64,000 bases of DNA, from assembly GCF_029867415.1 (NCBI RefSeq), contig NW_026706247.1, positions 62,001-126,000 on the forward strand. The letters run 5' to 3'. The position numbers and the translations under genes are program-made. Origin of the DNA: Vicia villosa (Eukaryota; Streptophyta; Magnoliopsida; Fabales; Fabaceae). The notes under the pieces are model-generated. The model saw nothing but the letters and a program-made list of their open reading frames with translations. It was not told the DNA's origin and ran no database searches. Positions 63,637 to 64,000 of this stretch are shown one piece after another (position 1 is the stretch's first letter; every line of letters begins with the position of its first letter).

Positions 63637-64000
63637 TGATCCGCTGTCGCACGCGGATCAAAAACGAGTTATTTTGAAAAACGGTAGTTTAGCGGTAACG
63701 ACAACTCGAATATCGTTCTCACAAGGATTCTTGTTTTGTTATTAACTAATATAAATAAAATTGGGGTTTATGGTTTTAGATCGATTTATGAACAATAGGG
63801 CAAATAAGTGATTATCAAAATAAGCTGAAATGATTAATCTACTGTTTTGGCTTCCTAACTTATCATCGATCCAAATAATTTCCAACTCACAAGCGGATTC
63901 TATTCCCTTTTCGATTATAAAAAAAATTATACAAGCGCAATTGAAATTATGTGATGTATGTTCCTAATTCCCGAATTAAGCAAACGGATTATATATAGCA
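63637..64000 (-). repeat. Athila-like 5' LTR, partial
   Basis: Matches 60001-60364 except for two substitutions (AAATAGGGG/AAATTGGGG and GATTATTAAA/GATTATCAAA). Cut by the window edge. Confidence 0.9.

Larger units (their letters stand above)
60001..64000 (-). mobile_element. Young non-autonomous Athila-like Ty3/gypsy element, open at right edge
   Basis: On the minus strand the order is 5' LTR (from beyond the window to 63637), primer-binding site 63616-63633, leader, ORF 62058-63218, long non-coding 3' region, polypurine tract (GTGTGGGGGAATT, 61072-61084) and 3' LTR (61071 to 60001). The LTR copies differ at only two of the 364 shared positions by eye, so insertion is recent. The element lacks the RT core, RNase H and integrase in the about 2.6 kb internal region, so it must rely on helper elements. 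Confidence 0.88.

Overview
This is AT-rich plant nuclear DNA. GT-AG introns, plant LTR retrotransposons, MULEs, hATs, a Helitron and an intact plant RabA GTPase all show this. The retroelement mix and the small secreted eight-cysteine peptides suggest a legume, probably of the large-genome temperate group (Pisum, Vicia, Lathyrus, Lens or Trifolium relatives). That placement is inference. Only one conventional gene is clearly intact. Most of the window is transposons, their decay products and tandem repeats.

Layout. 1-1931: decayed MULE transposase with a small convergent ORF. 3391-3770: TRIM-like repeats. 4154-5564: non-autonomous hAT filled by a minisatellite. 5923-9095: dead Ty1/copia gag-protease split by a 2.4 kb solo LTR (6448-8829). 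9110-11767: end of an Athila-like Ty3/gypsy element with its LTR. 12803-16955: RabA1-type GTPase gene, two exons and a 3.5 kb intron. 17380-17735: copia LTR piece. 19500-19802: first defensin-like (DEFL) gene. 20650-21075: foldback element. 21880-23412: LINE remnants. 23675-24005: second DEFL gene, frameshifted. 25080-25430: 91-bp tandem repeat. 26742-32138: structurally complete MULE with 187-bp TIRs, 9-bp TSDs, a multi-exon transposase and a convergent GRF-zinc-finger gene. 34556-37300: MITEs and a TA microsatellite. 37784-38105: third DEFL gene. 39517-45998: candidate Helitron carrying exon fragments of at least six unrelated genes, all in one orientation. 46321-47583 and 50058-51496: two members of a DNA-transposon family built on a short palindrome. 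49489-49869 and 56391-56771: two DEFL genes with identical predicted mature peptides, on duplicated segments. 51577-53120: MULE-derived MITE beside a reverse-strand copia LTR. 54701-55290: hAT-like insertion. 57147-57500: hAT transposase relic. 59570-60000: 47-bp tandem repeat. 60001 to the right edge: young Athila-like element with near-identical LTRs and a fused gag/partial-pol ORF.

How it fits together. The biological core is a dispersed cluster of five DEFL genes in two subfamilies: three on the minus strand at 19.5, 23.7 and 37.8 kb, and two on the plus strand at 49.5 and 56.4 kb. They have grown by segmental duplication, and transposon insertions have pushed the copies apart. The RabA gene is an independent housekeeping-type gene. 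Several transposon boundaries come from TIRs plus exact target-site duplications read directly in the sequence, and one insertion is supported by an approximate empty site in a paralogous segment. Family names come from recalled protein families; no database search was run.
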